Position numbers and translations under genes: made by a program. Shown here piece after piece: positions 61,393 to 64,000 of a DNA stretch of 64,000 bases. Location: assembly GCA_034620365.1 (NCBI GenBank), contig JAQGEQ010000297.1, positions 310,001-374,000 on the forward strand, written 5' to 3'. Below the pieces are notes generated by a model, which saw only the letters and a program-made list of their open reading frames with translations, was not told the DNA's origin and searched no databases. How positions within the stretch are numbered: position 1 is the first letter of the stretch; the number at the start of each line of letters is the position of its first letter. Origin of the DNA: Pegea sp. RAD2-039 (taxonomy: Eukaryota > Chordata > Thaliacea > Salpida > Salpidae).

Positions 61393-62035
61393 ATATTTGT
61401 TGACAAACCTTGGACCAATTGACGAGGTAGTAATGGGAAAGGTAATTGGACTTCCATTGAATCAACGAAATTGGAGAGAAGTCGAAGTCCAAAGTCCACA
61501 TATTGGGGCTGTAAAAAGTTGTACGCTGTCTAGGTCAGATGGACCATTGTACTGGACTGTGTTTTGCCCTGTGAGTAATTTGTAAGAAATTACTTAGCAC
61601 CTTGACTTGCAAAAAACCCTGGCTAACAAAAATAAGTGGAGAAAACTTGCGATATAAAACCACAAAAATATACAATATTACGAACCATATCGTCAGTGGT
61701 TTGACAAATCACTGTTACTCCAGGTAGGGGTGAATACAACCTATACACTTTCGACTTTTCTTCAGCTAAAACCTAAAAAAATTGAAATTTAAGGAAGTGG
61801 TGACGAGATAGAATCGGTTACCAAGACATTAAGAAAGCAATGATCGACATTGACCTTATTCAAATAAGCGCGAGTCACGCAGTGGGATTCTTTATCTACA
61901 TCAATAAGAATCACATATGAGGACCCATCATCATCAACATCAGGTAATTTGGCCAAAACAGAATTCCATATTTCATTAACAACAATAACATCGATTCCTA
62001 ATACATCATTTATACTTTTTATACACCAGATGTCG
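61393..62035 (-). pseudogene. Tudor-like domain fragment, two candidate exons
   Basis: Minus strand. Exon at 61822-62035 (acceptor TATTCATTCACAG, donor GTAACC) reads LAKLPDVDDDGSSYVILIDV and AYLNKVNVDHCFLNVL, resembling the SNase-like half of an extended Tudor domain. The exon at 61393-61508 (acceptor CTTTTTACAG) reads PQYVDFGLRLLSNFVDSMEV, then LPFPLLPRQLVQGLS, matching the Tudor core pattern Y-DFG, then V, then F-LP-QA--C-L. The two join in frame, but the strand expected just before YVDFG (the WYRA region) lies in another frame in the 61510-61570 gap, and no start or other exons were found. Probably a decayed Tudor-family gene copy; a live multi-exon gene is not excluded. Confidence 0.45.
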
Positions 62036-62315
62036 CTGTGAATGAATAAATAGATGAGAGGATGTTGATGAAGATCACGTGAGATCTAACTCACCTACAT
62101 TCAAGTTTCCAATGAGATTCTCACGACAAATCCACAGAAATTCACAGCAAATAAAAATCTTGAAGATTTACTTTATAGCTTAATTCTTTATTTTTAAATC
62201 TTTTTTGTTTATTAGTAATTTCGGTTTTCAGTTCTTCTAATTTTCAGGTAATCTCAAGAAAATTGGAGAAATACCGCTAACATCAGTGATAACACATAAT
62301 AGCAATTACAAACTA

Positions 62316-62395
62316 GCAATTAAAGGCTTACTAGCAACGTGACCCCTTGAAAATGTTATTACAAGTGGTTGCTTTGCTTGTAAACTTTGTATTGC
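62316..62395 (+). ncRNA. microRNA-like hairpin 5
   Basis: The 34-base 5' arm starting GCAATTAAAGGCTTAC and ending GACCCCTTG pairs position by position with CAAGTGGTTGCTTTGCTTGT and its continuation, with about eight mismatches or wobbles and no gap. Loop AAAATGTTATTA, basal ATTGCAGCT. The 3' arm start is CAAGTGG instead of CAAGCAG, so its seed would differ. Its 3' flank (about 62450-62490) matches the flank of hairpin 3 (GATGCATGTG, ATCGACTGTAA). Confidence 0.6.
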
Positions 62396-62399
62396 AGCT

Positions 62400-64000
62400 T
62401 TCATCTAAAAATGCTCATATGTCAATTTCTACTAAATACTTTTAATTTTGATTAGTTTTGATGCATGTGAAACTACTTTTCATCGACTGTAAGGAGTAAT
62501 AAACTTCTATTAAATACAAATTTGTTTTGATAATTTTATTTTAGCAGCAACAAAATTAGCAAGATGAGAATGTAACTAAAGAGTTTTATTTATCTTTCCC
62601 CAACCATTTTCCAACATGGAGTTAATCAAATTTAGAGAAAACAACTTTTGAATTGACTTGAGATCAATTTTTAATGCAGTATCAAGAATTGCTTTTATAC
62701 GTTTGTTGAATTTATATTGAAGGGATACTTAAATATATATATGACAATCTTTCACAACAGGATTGTTATTTCTATATTCTCTGTTTTGAAACAAATAAAG
62801 TTGCTAATTAAATTTATACTAAATCCAAAAGCAATTCCTGCAAAGTATAAAGTATTAATTACAAAACAGGAGATCGAATCAATTTTAAAGCTGAATTAAA
62901 TGTTCTTATCAGATTTTGTAAGATTTTTTAAACTCGCTTTTTACAACAAATTAGCTTTAAATTTTGCTTACAAGTTATAAAAATTGAACTTACATTCCTT
63001 AAATAAAAATACTACACATTTTTTTAATGCTAATAAATTGTAAAACTGTTTAGAGAAAAAATGAAGACAAAATTAATTCTTTATTTGAGATGGAGGTCAA
63101 CTTTAAATATCACAAAGAAAAGAATCTTGCCAAAACTTAAAACCCTAAACGTCGTTTTGACTCCATTTAAACTAAGGCTAAAACTCATAATGAAAGCAAC
63201 CCCAGTTCTAATTTGAACTTCCAGTATGGTTTGATTAACAAATAAGTTACTACAGCTGGTAACGTTTTATTATTGTTCAATTCTATCAGTCAAATATTAT
63301 TATTTTAGACCACTTACTACTCACGCTACACATTTATAATTAGTTAAATGTATCTTGATAATTTTACTACCATATTTAGTTTGTACTCGTATTGGTTCTG
63401 CACTGAATTTTAGATCTGATTAGTTATTTATTTTATTGTTTCAATCAGATTTATTAAAAAATATCGGTAGGTTTTGATACAATACTTTGAATAGAATAAA
63501 TATTGATTAATTTACAAGTGAAAATTTTTGAATTATACAGTGCCGTAAAGAATACTAACTTAAATTACAAAACAACAATAACTTTTTTATTGTAACTTTT
63601 TCAAAAAGAAATTTCATTCAAAAACTGGAAACATTTCGTTTGTTGTTCTCGCTGCTACCGTATAATTATCTTTTACAGCTTAAAATTATTTTTATGTCAA
63701 AATTATTCTGTTGGATAGACAATTGAAGGTTTTTGTGATTAATCATAAATTTTTAAAAGTCTACGTAGTTGTTACATGTTTTTAAGGTACTGATTCATGG
63801 AGACTAAAATTCAATCCTTATGCTTCTTGCATTAAATATAATCAAAAATGAAAATTTTGTTTTAGGTTTGGTTATCATTAAATAATGATAGAAAGTACTT
63901 CACAGTTTCCAAATGTCTGAGTTTTAAAATCTTAAACTTCTTCTTTCGGTTTGTGCCTATTGGTTTGATTCTAATTAGATATTGATACAATCAGCAATTT
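62400..64000. other. AT-rich right end, no gene recognised
   Basis: Besides the flank shared with hairpin 3 (to about 62500), nothing is recognised. Open frames at 62717-62899 and 63061-63219 lack domain-like patterns. Confidence 0.45.

Noticed and set aside
61397-61585. 62-codon plus-strand frame
   Set aside because: It mirrors the minus-strand Tudor-like exon, which carries recognisable motifs.
1-64000. CRISPR arrays, bacterial operons, Shine-Dalgarno sites or replication origins
   Set aside because: The sequence is eukaryotic in style (introns, AATAAA signals, LINEs, SINE). No short regularly spaced repeats or prokaryotic gene packing are present.

Overview
The window is AT-rich animal DNA (mostly lowercase A/T runs, with isolated GC-richer patches) from an invertebrate I cannot name. 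The metazoan signs are a homeobox gene, methyl-CpG-binding (MBD)-like genes, a Tudor-like fragment, ARF GTPase relics, CR1/jockey-type LINEs, a tRNA-like SINE and microRNA-like hairpins. Introns I could place inside host genes are tiny (about 49-385 bases), while spaces between genes are long and repeat-filled.

Layout. 0-0.8 kb: an old broken Ty3/gypsy-type gag relic. 3.3-4.3 kb: an intact intronless MBD-like gene. 6.2-7.1 and 10.8-11.6 kb: two decayed ARF GTPase copies mixed with LTR-element scraps. 12.8-13.1 kb: a LINE relic. 13.6-14.5 kb: an unexplained GC-rich coding-like patch. 16.5-17.6 and 20.7-21.6 kb (minus): two complete four-exon genes for small four-pass membrane proteins with nearly identical exon lengths (26/173/156/227 and 26/179/156/227), plus an orphan last exon of a third member at 22.9-23.1 kb. 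18.3-18.6 kb: a tRNA-like SINE. 23.2-24.2 kb: nested LINE fragments. 27.2-27.7 kb: a single-pass acidic membrane protein gene. 29.1-29.4 kb: a small MBD gene.

30.06-43.22 kb is a recent tandem duplication of a unit of about 6.58 kb. Each unit carries one CR1/jockey-like LINE, one paralog of the 27.2-kb membrane protein gene with a shared in-frame TGA, and the beginning of an MBD-like pseudogene. Only the second unit runs on into the rest of that pseudogene, to 43.94 kb.

45.5-51.95 kb is a second tandem array. It starts with an intact three-exon, 149-codon divergent homeobox gene (minus). This is followed by about 1.3-kb units in which the homeobox core has been deleted and the N-terminus fused to the C-terminal tail.

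53.6-62.4 kb holds the most interesting signal: five hairpins of about 80 bases on the plus strand. They share a CAAG-starting 3' arm, a 12-base loop and conserved flanks, which suggests an expanded microRNA family. Splice-site-bounded candidate exons lie just downstream of several hairpins, suggesting a spliced host transcript. Degenerate LINE copies lie at 57.8-60.5 kb and a Tudor-like two-exon fragment lies on the opposite strand at 61.4-62.0 kb. All splice models are by eye and untested.
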